A stretch of 18,457 nucleotides of DNA from an uncultured Pseudomonadota bacterium (GCA_937884235.1 CALGBT010000389.1:1-18457); one strand, 5' to 3'; counted from the first letter of the stretch, positions 1 through 7,102 are shown. Made by a program: numbers and translations. Notes: generated by a model not told the origin, from the sequence alone.

Positions 1-64
1 GTAAATTTGCGACGGAGATGTACCACAAGGTACTTCGAGGATAGCAAATTGCGGAGCAACGAAG

Positions 65-85
65 CGGCCCCATTACCTGGGGCCG
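65..85 (-). terminator. Candidate hairpin after the lipoprotein gene
   Basis: A perfect 7-bp stem (CGGCCCC pairing with GGGGCCG) with a 7-base loop lies about 8 bases past the stop codon of the lipoprotein gene that ends at 93. The position suits transcription termination, but no T-tract follows on the minus strand. It is therefore either a weak or Rho-assisted terminator or only a 3'-end stabilising hairpin. In the remaining left edge (1-64) I see no gene. Confidence 0.35.
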
Positions 86-92
86 TCAGAGA

Positions 93-968
93 CTACATGC
101 CGCCCATGGCGCCCATGAGAGGAGCCAGAGCTTCCATGTTGCCGTCCTTCTCGAAAGCCGTCACTGCGGCTTCGGCCTGGGTCAGCAGCTCGTTCATCTT
201 ATCCTTGTTCTTTTCCATCTCGGCCAGAGCTTCGTCGATGTTCTTGTTGGTCTCTTCTTTGAACTTCGGCCACATGGCGGCGATGTCGGCCGGGATCCAC
301 TTGCCTTCGACCTTGACGAACTCAGTGTCCTGGACTTCTTCGCCGATGGTGATGGTGACGGTGGCTTTGTCGTCCTTGATCTCGCCCTTCAATTCGGCCT
401 TGAGGCTCTCCATCATGCCCTTGACCGAGGCAGCTTCTTCCTTCTGGAAGGCTTCGGCAGTCTTCCAACCGAACTCGTGCAGTTTCGGACCGTTGTCGGC
501 CAGGAAGGCGGCGAAGTCGAGGGACTTCATGGTTGCGGCATCATTGATCTTCAGTTCCTTCACGAGGGCCAGAACGGCCTCGGCCGTGGTCAGTCCTTGC
601 TCAAGCATTTCCTTGGGAAGCATGCCGCCTTCGGCGATCTTGTCCTTGTTCTTCTTGACTGCGGCGATTGCCTTCTCGGCAACGGCCCAGACCTTGTTGT
701 ACATTTCGGGGTCCACCTTGTCGGCGAACTTCTTGTACATGGCCTGGAGGTCTGCCTGGTAGGAGTCGGGCAGCATGGCATAGATCAGAACGTAGTTTCC
801 GTCTTTGGCGGCCTTGGTGGCTTCGAGGGCGACCTTCTCGGGGGAGTCAGGAATCTTCTCCGCAGCGGCTTTCAAGGCTTCTTTGCCTTTCTCTTCCGGG
901 GACTTTTCTTTGCAGCCAGCGAACAAAGCGAGGGTCAGTACAACGGTCAATGCGATAAGTCTTTTCAT
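93..968 (-). CDS. Lipoprotein of unknown function (291 aa)
   Basis: The ATG at 968 is chosen because GGAGG sits about 7 bases upstream and the protein then begins with a classic lipoprotein signal: MKRL, a hydrophobic run, and the lipobox LFAGC with Cys at residue 19. Longer readings starting near 1064 would put about 32 unlikely residues in front of that signal. The mature part is rich in Lys, Ala and Glu and looks largely alpha-helical. A central helical stretch (about 35-185) is followed by a more beta-like segment (about 200-240, with 'KATVTITIGEEV' and a 'GKWIPADIAAMWP' stretch), then another helical stretch and a Met/Gly-rich end (MGAMGGM). The 'V.VEGKWIP' pattern resembles NTF2-like or DUF3887-type stress lipoproteins, but I cannot assign a family. 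It should be anchored in the inner or outer membrane. It is monocistronic and divergent from the Cys-rich gene. Confidence 0.85.
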   Translation of the reverse strand: MKRLIALTVVLTLALFAGCKEKSPEEKGKEALKAAAEKIPDSPEKVALEATKAAKDGNYVLIYAMLPDSYQADLQAMYKKFADKVDPEMYNKVWAVAEKAIAAVKKNKDKIAEGGMLPKEMLEQGLTTAEAVLALVKELKINDAATMKSLDFAAFLADNGPKLHEFGWKTAEAFQKEEAASVKGMMESLKAELKGEIKDDKATVTITIGEEVQDTEFVKVEGKWIPADIAAMWPKFKEETNKNIDEALAEMEKNKDKMNELLTQAEAAVTAFEKDGNMEALAPLMGAMGGM

Positions 969-992
969 CGTGAATCCTCCAAAAATGGGAAC

Positions 993-1022
993 CAGATAGG
1001 AACCAATTAGTCCAAATATCAA
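993..1022 (-). promoter_or_regulatory. Candidate sigma70-type promoter for the lipoprotein gene
   Basis: On the minus strand TTGATA (1022-1017, five of six matches to the -35 consensus) is followed after 18 bases by TATCTG (998-993, a poor -10). A start site near 985 would leave a leader of under 20 bases before the ATG at 968, with the GGAGG inside it. The -35 match is good and the -10 is weak, so this is only a candidate. A perfect palindrome lies two bases upstream of the -35. Confidence 0.35.
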
Positions 1023-1024
1023 GT

Positions 1025-1041
1025 TAGAGAGCCTCTCTCTA
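1025..1041. repeat. Perfect 17-base palindrome (7-bp arms, 3-base centre)
   Basis: TAGAGAG and CTCTCTA flank the centre CCT; a further T-G wobble pair is possible outside. It lies in the divergent spacer between the lipoprotein gene and the Cys-rich gene, directly upstream of the candidate -35 of the lipoprotein promoter. A dyad at this place could be a regulator's binding site. As RNA it could also form a short hairpin, but neither neighbouring gene should be transcribed through it, which favours an operator. The regulator is unknown. Confidence 0.5.
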
Positions 1042-1163
1042 GCATAGGGACCCGGGGATGGCAAGAGGAAAAATGTGGGGTTGGCCGCGCTGCGTCAGGA
1101 AGGTTGCGAGTAGACCCTCCGGGGGCGCCGCATCCCTGTCTGGGGCTATTGCGAGAGATACTG

Positions 1164-1193
1164 TTGATCTTTGGTCTTTCTCATAAGTATAAT
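1164..1193 (+). promoter_or_regulatory. Near-consensus sigma70 promoter for the Cys-rich secreted protein
   Basis: TTGATC (1164-1169, four of six) and a perfect TATAAT (1188-1193) are separated by 18 bases. The expected start of transcription is near 1200, giving a leader of roughly 20 bases before the TTG start at 1222. The promoter lies inside the longer open frame that begins with TTG 1171, which argues that the upstream start is not used. Confidence 0.65.
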
Positions 1194-1210
1194 GCGGCCG
1201 GCTTCAAACC

Positions 1211-1224
1211 GGAGGTTTGTCTTG
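1211..1224 (+). promoter_or_regulatory. Ribosome binding site and TTG start that fix the Cys-rich gene's start
   Basis: GGAGG at 1211-1215 is six bases upstream of an in-frame TTG at 1222-1224. Starting here puts a standard Sec signal peptide at the N-terminus. The alternative starts at 1171 (TTG) and 1192 (ATG) overlap or precede the predicted transcription start. Confidence 0.7.
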
Positions 1225-2445
1225 AGTGCTCTGAAGTTGTTCTCCTCGATGGCGGCGGTGGTGGTTCTACTCTGCGGTGCTAATGCTTATGCCTACACCT
1301 GTGCCGGGGCCTGTGGCGGTCCCAGCGCAGACGGCAGTTGCTACTGCGATGATATTTGCGACGGGGCTGGAGACTGTTGCGCGGATGTTTGTGCACAGTG
1401 CCCCACGTTGCCAGCCTGTGGCGGTAACAATGGCGGCGCCTGCGGCACTGTTACCTACGAGGGCTGCTGCTCTGGCGAGCTTGTCCAGTACTGTGAAGGC
1501 GGTGCCTTGCAGACCATCGATTGTATGGAGAACCCCAGCTGTGGTTGGTCGGCGGAAGGCGGCTACTATGACTGTGGTACGCCAGGGGGGGCAGACCCCT
1601 CGGGAACGAATCCTAAGACCTGCGGTGGCGGCACCGGTCCCATTTGTGGCAACGGCTCCTGTGAAAACGGCGAAAACGCCCAGACGTGTCCCCAGGACTG
1701 TGGCGCCAACAACCCCATTTGTGGCAACAGTTACTGTGAAAACGGTGAGACCGCCCAGACCTGTCCCCAAGACTGTGGCGGCGGCAATCAGGCAGTGTGC
1801 GGCAATGGCGCTTGCGAAAATGGTGAGACCGCAGACTCATGTCCCCAGGACTGTGGTCAGGGGTGCGCCGGCAAGCAGTGTGGCTTTGACGGCCAGGGCA
1901 ATCCTTGCGGCAGCTGCCCCGAGGGCTTCTATTGCACCTGGGACGGGAAGTGCGAATCAGATACCCCGTGCGAAGCCGACTGCGGCACCAAGCAGTGCGG
2001 TGACGATGGTTGTGGCGGTCAGTGCGGCACCTGCCCGGCCGGCCTTATTTGCAGTGCCACGGATACCTGCATCAGTCCCTTCGGTCAGGACCTCTCGACC
2101 CCCGACGAGGATGTCGTCTGTACGCCTGATTGCACCGGGCTGGTTTGTGGGGACAACGGTTGTGGTGGATCCTGTGGCACCTGCCCGGAGGGCTACGGTT
2201 GCACTGGTTCGGGCATGTGCGAAGAGGGATACATCCCCCCAACTCCCGATGCCGTCGTTGATGGTATCGACCCTTATGCCTGTCCCGAGGGCCAGACCCT
2301 GCTCTATGGTAAGTGTGTCGCTTCCGGTGGTGATGCCGACGATGACAGTGGCTGCGGCGCCGGCCCCGGTTCGGCCCCGGTTGCCGGCTGGCTGTTGATT
2401 GCCCTGCTGGGTGCTCTGATGGTGCTTCGTCGCCGTTTCGCGTAG
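1222..2445 (+). CDS. Exported Cys-rich protein: somatomedin-B-like knot, tandem repeats, MYXO-CTERM-like tail (407 aa)
   Basis: A Sec signal peptide covers residues 1-24 (cleavage after ANAYA). Residues 27-60 show the spacing C-x3-C-x8-C-x-C-x3-C-x5-CC-x6-C, the eight-Cys pattern of somatomedin B domains. Residues about 75-120 form a second Cys-rich module (CGTVTYEGCC ... CGW ... YYDCG). Residues 142-212 hold three near-identical 20-residue repeats of the type CGNGxCENGE...CPQDCG. Residues about 215-345 hold three looser repeats of the type QCG.DGCGG.CG.CP.G..C. The C-terminus has an isolated Cys (about 378) after an Asp-rich stretch, a hydrophobic helix and RRRFA, as in MYXO-CTERM proteins processed at the envelope by rhombosortase- or myxosortase-like enzymes (known for the family; no such enzyme is in this window). 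Location is therefore probably the cell surface, with many disulfides. Function is unknown; adhesion or matrix binding is a guess. It ends 8 bases from the convergent HEAT lipoprotein gene. Confidence 0.88.
   Translation: MSALKLFSSMAAVVVLLCGANAYAYTCAGACGGPSADGSCYCDDICDGAGDCCADVCAQCPTLPACGGNNGGACGTVTYEGCCSGELVQYCEGGALQTIDCMENPSCGWSAEGGYYDCGTPGGADPSGTNPKTCGGGTGPICGNGSCENGENAQTCPQDCGANNPICGNSYCENGETAQTCPQDCGGGNQAVCGNGACENGETADSCPQDCGQGCAGKQCGFDGQGNPCGSCPEGFYCTWDGKCESDTPCEADCGTKQCGDDGCGGQCGTCPAGLICSATDTCISPFGQDLSTPDEDVVCTPDCTGLVCGDNGCGGSCGTCPEGYGCTGSGMCEEGYIPPTPDAVVDGIDPYACPEGQTLLYGKCVASGGDADDDSGCGAGPGSAPVAGWLLIALLGALMVLRRRFA
1645..1857 (+). repeat. Three tandem in-frame Cys repeats (about 75-78 base period)
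   Basis: Copies at 1645-1704, 1720-1779 and 1798-1857 each encode 20 residues of the form CGNGxCENGE-4x-CPQDCG, separated by 5-6 residue linkers. Copies 1 and 2 share long identical DNA stretches, while copy 3 has more third-position changes, so the array looks like stepwise internal duplication. The four Cys and the acidic Glu/Asp residues could form disulfide-stapled loops that bind a metal such as calcium; that is inference. Confidence 0.85.
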
Positions 2446-2453
2446 GCCTCTAG

Positions 2454-3392
2454 CTATTCACCTTGCAACAGTTCCGCGGCCAACTCACGCATGTTATTTA
2501 GCGGATGGTGTTGCGCCCAGGTTTCCAGATAGCGCCGAGCCTCGGCCGACCCGATGTCCGCCAGTGAGACCATTACCGCCCGCACGATGGACTCCGCTGC
2601 CCCCTGAGTCATCCGCACAAGCTGGGGAATGGCAGCAACGTCATGCAACCGACCCAGGGCGGCAATGGCGCTGAGCTTCACCACGTCATCGTTGCTGTCA
2701 AGCAGCCTTCGCAGCGCTGGGGCCGTCGTAGTATCACCGAGTTCCCCTGCCCGGCGCGCCAGCTGCGCCTGCTGCCAGGCATCGGCCCCGCGCAGCGCCG
2801 TCACCAATGCATCTCCGTCCATGCGGCGCGCCCTGCAGAGGAAGGAGAGTTCCTCCATGACTTGTCGCAGCGGGGCTTCCAGAACCGTCGTGCGGAGGCT
2901 CTCACCGCACCCTGCCCCGTTCCACCCGTTGTTGCAATCCGCGGTAGCACCAATTTCACCCGTGGCCAGGGCTTCCAGGACCGGGGGCGGAACCTGATTG
3001 AGGTCTTTGAGGAAGCCTCGTACGCCAAAATGAAGCTGTCCGAGGTCTGCCTCGGATGGCGTCACCGCCAGTTCCACAAAGAGGGTCCAGCCTGGTTCGC
3101 CAGATCCGGTGTGCCCGGGCAGCATTTCCTCGAGCAACCCGGCTGTGATAGTGCCCAGGGGAAGGCTCGGCGTCGAACGATCCCGCCACTCAATGTGGGC
3201 GATGCGGCATGGGGAGTCCCCCGGGTCCTGAAGGCTCGCTGGAGGCCCCCCTGGCGTCGCCTCTCTGCTCCCGATGACTCCGGAACCGAGGGAGGCCTCG
3301 GAGGTCGTCTGCTCCTTGCAGGCCAGCAGCACAAGGCATACGCCCAGAGCCAGGAGTGGGGGGCGTGCCCATGGTGGCAGACGGAGTTTCAT
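2454..3392 (-). CDS. HEAT-repeat lipoprotein (312 aa)
   Basis: The ATG at 3392 opens a lipoprotein signal: MKLRLPPWARPP, a hydrophobic stretch and the lipobox LLAC with Cys at 25. A low-complexity linker (about 30-60) follows. A middle domain (about 62-185) with paired Cys (C62, C153, C162, C186) has no family I recognise; its start, 'RIAHIEWRDRSTPSLPLG', resembles beta-rich lipoprotein domains. The C-terminal 105 residues read as HEAT/PBS-lyase-like helical repeats (for example 'TAPALRRLLDSNDDVVKLSAIAALGRL' around 223-249), usually protein-binding. It starts 6 bases after the DUF4105 gene stops, so it is translated as the last gene of a four-gene operon. The Shine-Dalgarno is weak (AGGGA, 4 bases away), suggesting coupling to the upstream gene. 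Role: probably an envelope scaffold for its neighbours, by inference. Confidence 0.85.
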   Translation of the reverse strand: MKLRLPPWARPPLLALGVCLVLLACKEQTTSEASLGSGVIGSREATPGGPPASLQDPGDSPCRIAHIEWRDRSTPSLPLGTITAGLLEEMLPGHTGSGEPGWTLFVELAVTPSEADLGQLHFGVRGFLKDLNQVPPPVLEALATGEIGATADCNNGWNGAGCGESLRTTVLEAPLRQVMEELSFLCRARRMDGDALVTALRGADAWQQAQLARRAGELGDTTTAPALRRLLDSNDDVVKLSAIAALGRLHDVAAIPQLVRMTQGAAESIVRAVMVSLADIGSAEARRYLETWAQHHPLNNMRELAAELLQGE

Positions 3393-3398
3393 TGGTCC

Positions 3399-4622
3399 CT
3401 AGGAGAGTCGCGGTCGTTGCCGCCAGAGGGAGACGGCGATGCCAGAAGTGAGGCAGCAGGAGCCCACGCCGTAGTGCCAGATGTGCTGAGGAACGAGGCC
3501 ACTCAGGTTGGCGACGATGACGAGGACGGAAAGTGCAACTCCCGCCAGAACATAGCGGAACGCGCCGCGCCGCCATCGCTCCCGCCCTCGCCAGACCCCG
3601 ATGCCCGCTGGCACCAGGAACCAGTGCAGCGGATGGAGAATCAGCAAAGTCATGGTGGCCGCCGTTTCCGGATATGGCGAGACCGCCCAGGAAAAGAGCA
3701 GAACCATGCCGTAGAAACCACCGATGGTCCCAGTGCCCACCAGCAGGGCGCCGCAGAGGCGTCGAGCCGCCCGCTCTGGCAGCAGCGCCGGTGCCAGCGC
3801 GAGGAGTAGGAGCACAAGGGCGAAAAGAGCGCCGAAGGTACTGGTGGGCAGTGAGGGCGGACCGTGCTGCGCCCCAACCACCAGCGTACGCTCTCCTACC
3901 AGCGGGGGATTCCCGGGCAGGGCCGGTTGGGATAGGCCATCCAACTCTTCGGAGAGGTAGAAGGGCAGGAACATCTGCTCCCAGCGTGTCGCCGGAGCGT
4001 CAATCTCCCAGTTCAGCAACCCGAAGACTGCCCAGCGAGTAATCGCGAACTGCCACCGCGCCATGCTGGCATCAATCAGATTCCGCAGGGTTCTGCCGGC
4101 AGGCGCTTGCTTTGTTGCCGCCGCCAGGGTCCCGCCCAGCAGGTCGTCAAGAATGTCGCGGATCTTGGTGGCGCAGTTATTGTGAAAGTGGTGATAGGCG
4201 TATGCCGCGTTCTCTGGGAGGCAATCATTGGAGACTCTTGCCTGGAGCTTCGCTACCTGGTCCGGGGTCAGGCTCAATTCCCGCAGTTCAATACCGCCGA
4301 AGTCGTTCTTGTACCAGGCTACCATGTCGTCAAAGGAGGTATGCTGACAGTAGTAGGGAAGGCTCCCCACCAGGAACTTCCATCCCAACAGCGGATCTTC
4401 AGCATCGTAGGTGCCATAGTCGAAGACATCATCAGTGCCCTGACTACTATCTTCGATGCGGAAGGCGATGTGGCCAAAACCGGTGAAGAGGGCATCGCCG
4501 GGGTGCATGGTCACGATGTAAACCTTCGGTCCCTCGCCGGTCCATCCGGGTACGGGAACCAGCGCCAGCAGCAGCCCCAGAGCCATGGCCGCAAGCGGCA
4601 GCCTATTCGATGGGCAGAACAT
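3399..4622 (-). CDS. DUF4105 (Lnb N-terminal periplasmic) domain protein with five-helix membrane tail (407 aa)
   Basis: ATG 4622 is preferred: GGAGG lies 9 bases upstream and residues 1-29 then form a signal peptide ending GWTG. An in-frame ATG at 4679 is possible but gives a non-signal-like extension, and ATG 4586 lacks a ribosome site. Residues about 33-235 match the DUF4105 pattern, with the conserved His in TGFGHIAFRI (H51) and the Cys in HFHNNCATKIRDIL (C150). These are the likely catalytic pair, since the family is related to NlpC/P60-like papain-fold enzymes. After about residue 265 come five hydrophobic segments, so the enzyme-like domain should face the periplasm with a membrane anchor of unknown use. 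It overlaps the carrier gene's 3' end by 20 bases, implying co-translation. The substrate is unknown; an amide or peptide-bond hydrolase or acyltransferase is the family-based guess. Confidence 0.85.
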   Translation of the reverse strand: MFCPSNRLPLAAMALGLLLALVPVPGWTGEGPKVYIVTMHPGDALFTGFGHIAFRIEDSSQGTDDVFDYGTYDAEDPLLGWKFLVGSLPYYCQHTSFDDMVAWYKNDFGGIELRELSLTPDQVAKLQARVSNDCLPENAAYAYHHFHNNCATKIRDILDDLLGGTLAAATKQAPAGRTLRNLIDASMARWQFAITRWAVFGLLNWEIDAPATRWEQMFLPFYLSEELDGLSQPALPGNPPLVGERTLVVGAQHGPPSLPTSTFGALFALVLLLLALAPALLPERAARRLCGALLVGTGTIGGFYGMVLLFSWAVSPYPETAATMTLLILHPLHWFLVPAGIGVWRGRERWRRGAFRYVLAGVALSVLVIVANLSGLVPQHIWHYGVGSCCLTSGIAVSLWRQRPRLS

Positions 4623-6084
4623 TGTACGAATCCTCCGGTGCGGTCCCCAGAGACATGTCGCGCTCAGTCGCGCTCTCACTCAAACCATGAAACCGGCGGC
4701 CGAGGTAGACAGCCACCGCGATCCAGGCCAACCCCAGGGGAATGGTCAGCAGCATGTACCAACGAATGGAACTGCTGGACGCAGAAAAGAACCCGGTGGA
4801 GCCGAAAATCGTCGCCATCCCGGCCAGACCCAGCAGCAGAAACCCGGCCATGGCCTTGGCGGCTCGCAGGACAAACATGTCGATGAAGGCCAGGGCGCGG
4901 TATTTGTCCTCGCGGCCGGCGGGAACAAAGAGCAGCTCCCGGGAAGTCTGATTAAGCGAGTAGTTGAGCGAGTTGTCTGTCAAGTAGAGGAACTCCACCA
5001 GGAGGAACACGGGGAAGAAGAAGAACCCGATGGACATGGCGACCAGGGCAACCGGCAGCACTAGCAGGGCCGTGGTCATGCCCAGGCGGCGAATTACCAG
5101 TGAGGTGAGGAGCACCTGGACCAGCAATGCGAGCAGGTTCATGGCCAGGTAGAAGCCCGAAAAGAAGGAGCCGAGAGTGCCCCCGGCCACCTGCAGGCCG
5201 AAGTTCACCTCCAGCCAGCTCGTCACATCCAGGCCGGTGGTTTGGTCCACGAAGGTGAGCAGAACGCCCAGCAGAGAGGCTGTCCCACCCTTCTCTGCGA
5301 AGATCATCTCGACGGCCTTGTGGAAGGTGAAGTCGTTGATGGTGGAGGTCAACTCGTAAGCCGCCAGCACGAAACAAATCCCCAGGAAGTACTTTGATTT
5401 GAGTACTACTCTGGCTCCGGCCAGGGCGTCTGCCAGACGGGATTTGCCGGCCACCGCGATGGTGCCGCTGGGGACCTCCTTGATGCTCTGTACCCGTCGT
5501 GAAATGCCATAGACAATGAAGAAGATCGAAGAGTAGGCCAGAGCGACATAGAGCAGCATGTCCGCCGGAGTAATCCGCTCGATGAGGGAGTTGGACGTGA
5601 AGCTGCCGACAAAGCCGCCGATGACCCCGCCGGCGCCGATGATGCCGTAAAGGCGTTTGGCGCTTTCAGGGCGAGTGATGTCTGCCAGGAAAGTCCAGAA
5701 GAGGGCCATGTTGACCGTGATGAAGAGGTCCAGGAAGACGTAAAACCCGTAATAGACCGTCTTGTAGACCCCCAGGTAGGTGAAAAAGAACCAGAAGAAG
5801 ACCTGCAGCCAGAAGAAGGCCCCCAGGATGACGTAGGTGAGGCGTTCCCGGGAGAAGCGAGTCAGGGCCACAGAATAGGCCGCAACCACGCCAATGGAAA
5901 CCAGGGCGGTGAGGACCTTGAGCTGGCGCAGGGAGTCGGCACCGAGCTTCTCGATAACCAGGACGCTGCGCAAGGGCTTGAGGAACCAGAACGCGGCGAT
6001 GACAATGAAGAAGTAGGCAAACATGCCCGCCGTCTTCCCTAGTTCGCCTTTGCGAATGTCCAGTATCGCCCGAATAAACGCCAT
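4603..6084 (-). CDS. Tlc-type nucleotide (ATP:ADP antiporter-like) MFS carrier (493 aa)
   Basis: About 11-12 hydrophobic segments span the protein. The N-terminal half carries the hallmarks of the NTP/NDP exchange (Tlc) family: DIRKGE at residues 9-14, FLKPLRS at 34-40, and NMALFWTFLAD followed by AKRLYGIIGAGGVIGGFVG at about 125-160. Length fits the family (about 450-520). The start is uncertain. ATG 6084 has GGGA 8 bases upstream and gives an N-terminus typical of the family; in-frame ATGs at 6090 and 6117 have poorer sites. Classical members swap host ATP for ADP in intracellular bacteria, but free-living relatives are common and their substrates are mostly unknown. The inner-membrane location is clear; the substrate is not. 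It is the second gene of the four-gene operon, following the membrane protein by about 58 bases. Confidence 0.88.
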   Translation of the reverse strand: MAFIRAILDIRKGELGKTAGMFAYFFIVIAAFWFLKPLRSVLVIEKLGADSLRQLKVLTALVSIGVVAAYSVALTRFSRERLTYVILGAFFWLQVFFWFFFTYLGVYKTVYYGFYVFLDLFITVNMALFWTFLADITRPESAKRLYGIIGAGGVIGGFVGSFTSNSLIERITPADMLLYVALAYSSIFFIVYGISRRVQSIKEVPSGTIAVAGKSRLADALAGARVVLKSKYFLGICFVLAAYELTSTINDFTFHKAVEMIFAEKGGTASLLGVLLTFVDQTTGLDVTSWLEVNFGLQVAGGTLGSFFSGFYLAMNLLALLVQVLLTSLVIRRLGMTTALLVLPVALVAMSIGFFFFPVFLLVEFLYLTDNSLNYSLNQTSRELLFVPAGREDKYRALAFIDMFVLRAAKAMAGFLLLGLAGMATIFGSTGFFSASSSSIRWYMLLTIPLGLAWIAVAVYLGRRFHGLSESATERDMSLGTAPEDSYNVLPIE

Positions 6085-6142
6085 GCTCATAATCCCATGT
6101 GAGAGACGGCTTATCATAGGGGGAGCCGCCCAACGTTACAAG

Positions 6143-7102
6143 CTATTCGCCCGCGGCTGCCCGCCCCGGCGCAAGTTCTTCGCCCCGCCGGGGGCGAAGC
6201 AGCAACTGCATCCCCTTGCCTAGCCCGTAGCCGACTCCGCTACTGGCAATGCCACTTCCCAAAATGATGCCCAGCAGCGGCAACAACGGCTGCCGGGGAG
6301 GTATTCCCTGACCGACGAACCAGTAAGTCGTGACCAGCACCAGGGCATAGGGCAAAAGCATGGGGAACTGGTTGCGGCGGGCAACGAAGAGCGAGAGCAG
6401 AAAGGCCATTGCCAGCACCCCGAAAAGGGCCATGCGAATCATGGAAGGCGGCAACAGCGGCCAGTGTAGCGACATCTCCATGGGCAGTGCGGTCTCAGGT
6501 TTCAACTCTGTAATCGCCACCTCCAGTACTCCGGGCTGCAGCCCCTCAAGGAGCACCGTGTCGGCATCACGCAGGCCCAGCGACGTGTTGCCCTTGGCGC
6601 CGCTGGTGGTCTTGCTCTTGAAGAACTCCAGGCTCAACTTTCTTTCGATTCCGAGGCCTGAAATGGAGAGATGAACAGTCACCTCTTTGTCCTTTCCCGA
6701 GGGGCTGGCCCCGGGGCGTCCCTGCACCCGCAGGTAGCTCTCCGCCAGTCCATCGGTAGGCACCACGAGGGTGCTGGCGGGAGCAGTGGTGGAGAGCGTT
6801 GTTGTGGCGTAGGGCTCGGGCAGGTAGACGGTCTGGAAGACACCGACAAACCCCAGCAGTGCACCGGCCGTGGCCACCAGTGGGGCGATAACTCGCACCG
6901 GCAGTGGCGAGAGGGACGAAAGGCAGACAGATGCTGCCATGCCTAGCCCCCCCAGCAGGGCCACGCAAACCACGAGCAGCGCGTAGTCCGGTGCCGAGAA
7001 GAGGTGCAGAAAATGAATGGCCACCAGTAGGAGGAGCGCCCCAATGAGCGACACTCCGCGCAGCCAGTCATGCCAAATCAAGGAAAATTCTCCGCGAGTC
7101 AT
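6143..7102 (-). CDS. Polytopic membrane protein with central extracytoplasmic beta-like domain (319 aa)
   Basis: ATG 7102 has GAGGT 8 bases upstream. Three hydrophobic helices (about 13-34, 38-62, 69-94) are followed by a soluble stretch of about 120 residues (95-217). That stretch has alternating hydrophobic residues suggesting beta strands (e.g. KEVTVHLSISGLGIERKLSL, and VLLEGLQPGVLEVAITEL). Then come three more helices (about 220-240, 246-263, 272-293) and a short basic tail. The layout is that of a small membrane protein holding an immunoglobulin- or jelly-roll-like domain on the outer side. I do not recognise a family. It is the first gene of the operon running down to 2454, divergent from the C45-type hydrolase gene. 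Its job may be to present or anchor the DUF4105 protein or the lipoprotein, but nothing in the sequence proves this. Confidence 0.8.
   Translation of the reverse strand: MTRGEFSLIWHDWLRGVSLIGALLLLVAIHFLHLFSAPDYALLVVCVALLGGLGMAASVCLSSLSPLPVRVIAPLVATAGALLGFVGVFQTVYLPEPYATTTLSTTAPASTLVVPTDGLAESYLRVQGRPGASPSGKDKEVTVHLSISGLGIERKLSLEFFKSKTTSGAKGNTSLGLRDADTVLLEGLQPGVLEVAITELKPETALPMEMSLHWPLLPPSMIRMALFGVLAMAFLLSLFVARRNQFPMLLPYALVLVTTYWFVGQGIPPRQPLLPLLGIILGSGIASSGVGYGLGKGMQLLLRPRRGEELAPGRAAAGE

Noticed and set aside
20..33. GTACC-ACAA-GGTAC small hairpin at the left edge
   Set aside because: A 5-bp stem without T-tract or a clear adjacent gene is not enough to call a site.
7..762. A 251-codon open frame on the plus strand at the left edge
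   Set aside because: It is the Ser/Ala-rich mirror of the lipoprotein gene on the minus strand.
1645..1857. Short regular repeats that could suggest a CRISPR array
   Set aside because: The units are in frame, encode conserved Cys repeats and lie within a protein gene.
2643..3809. A 388-codon open frame on the plus strand
   Set aside because: It lies antisense to the HEAT lipoprotein and DUF4105 genes, both of which have signal peptides and family motifs. Its translation is low-complexity and rich in Arg, Gln and Gly, typical of a GC-rich shadow frame.
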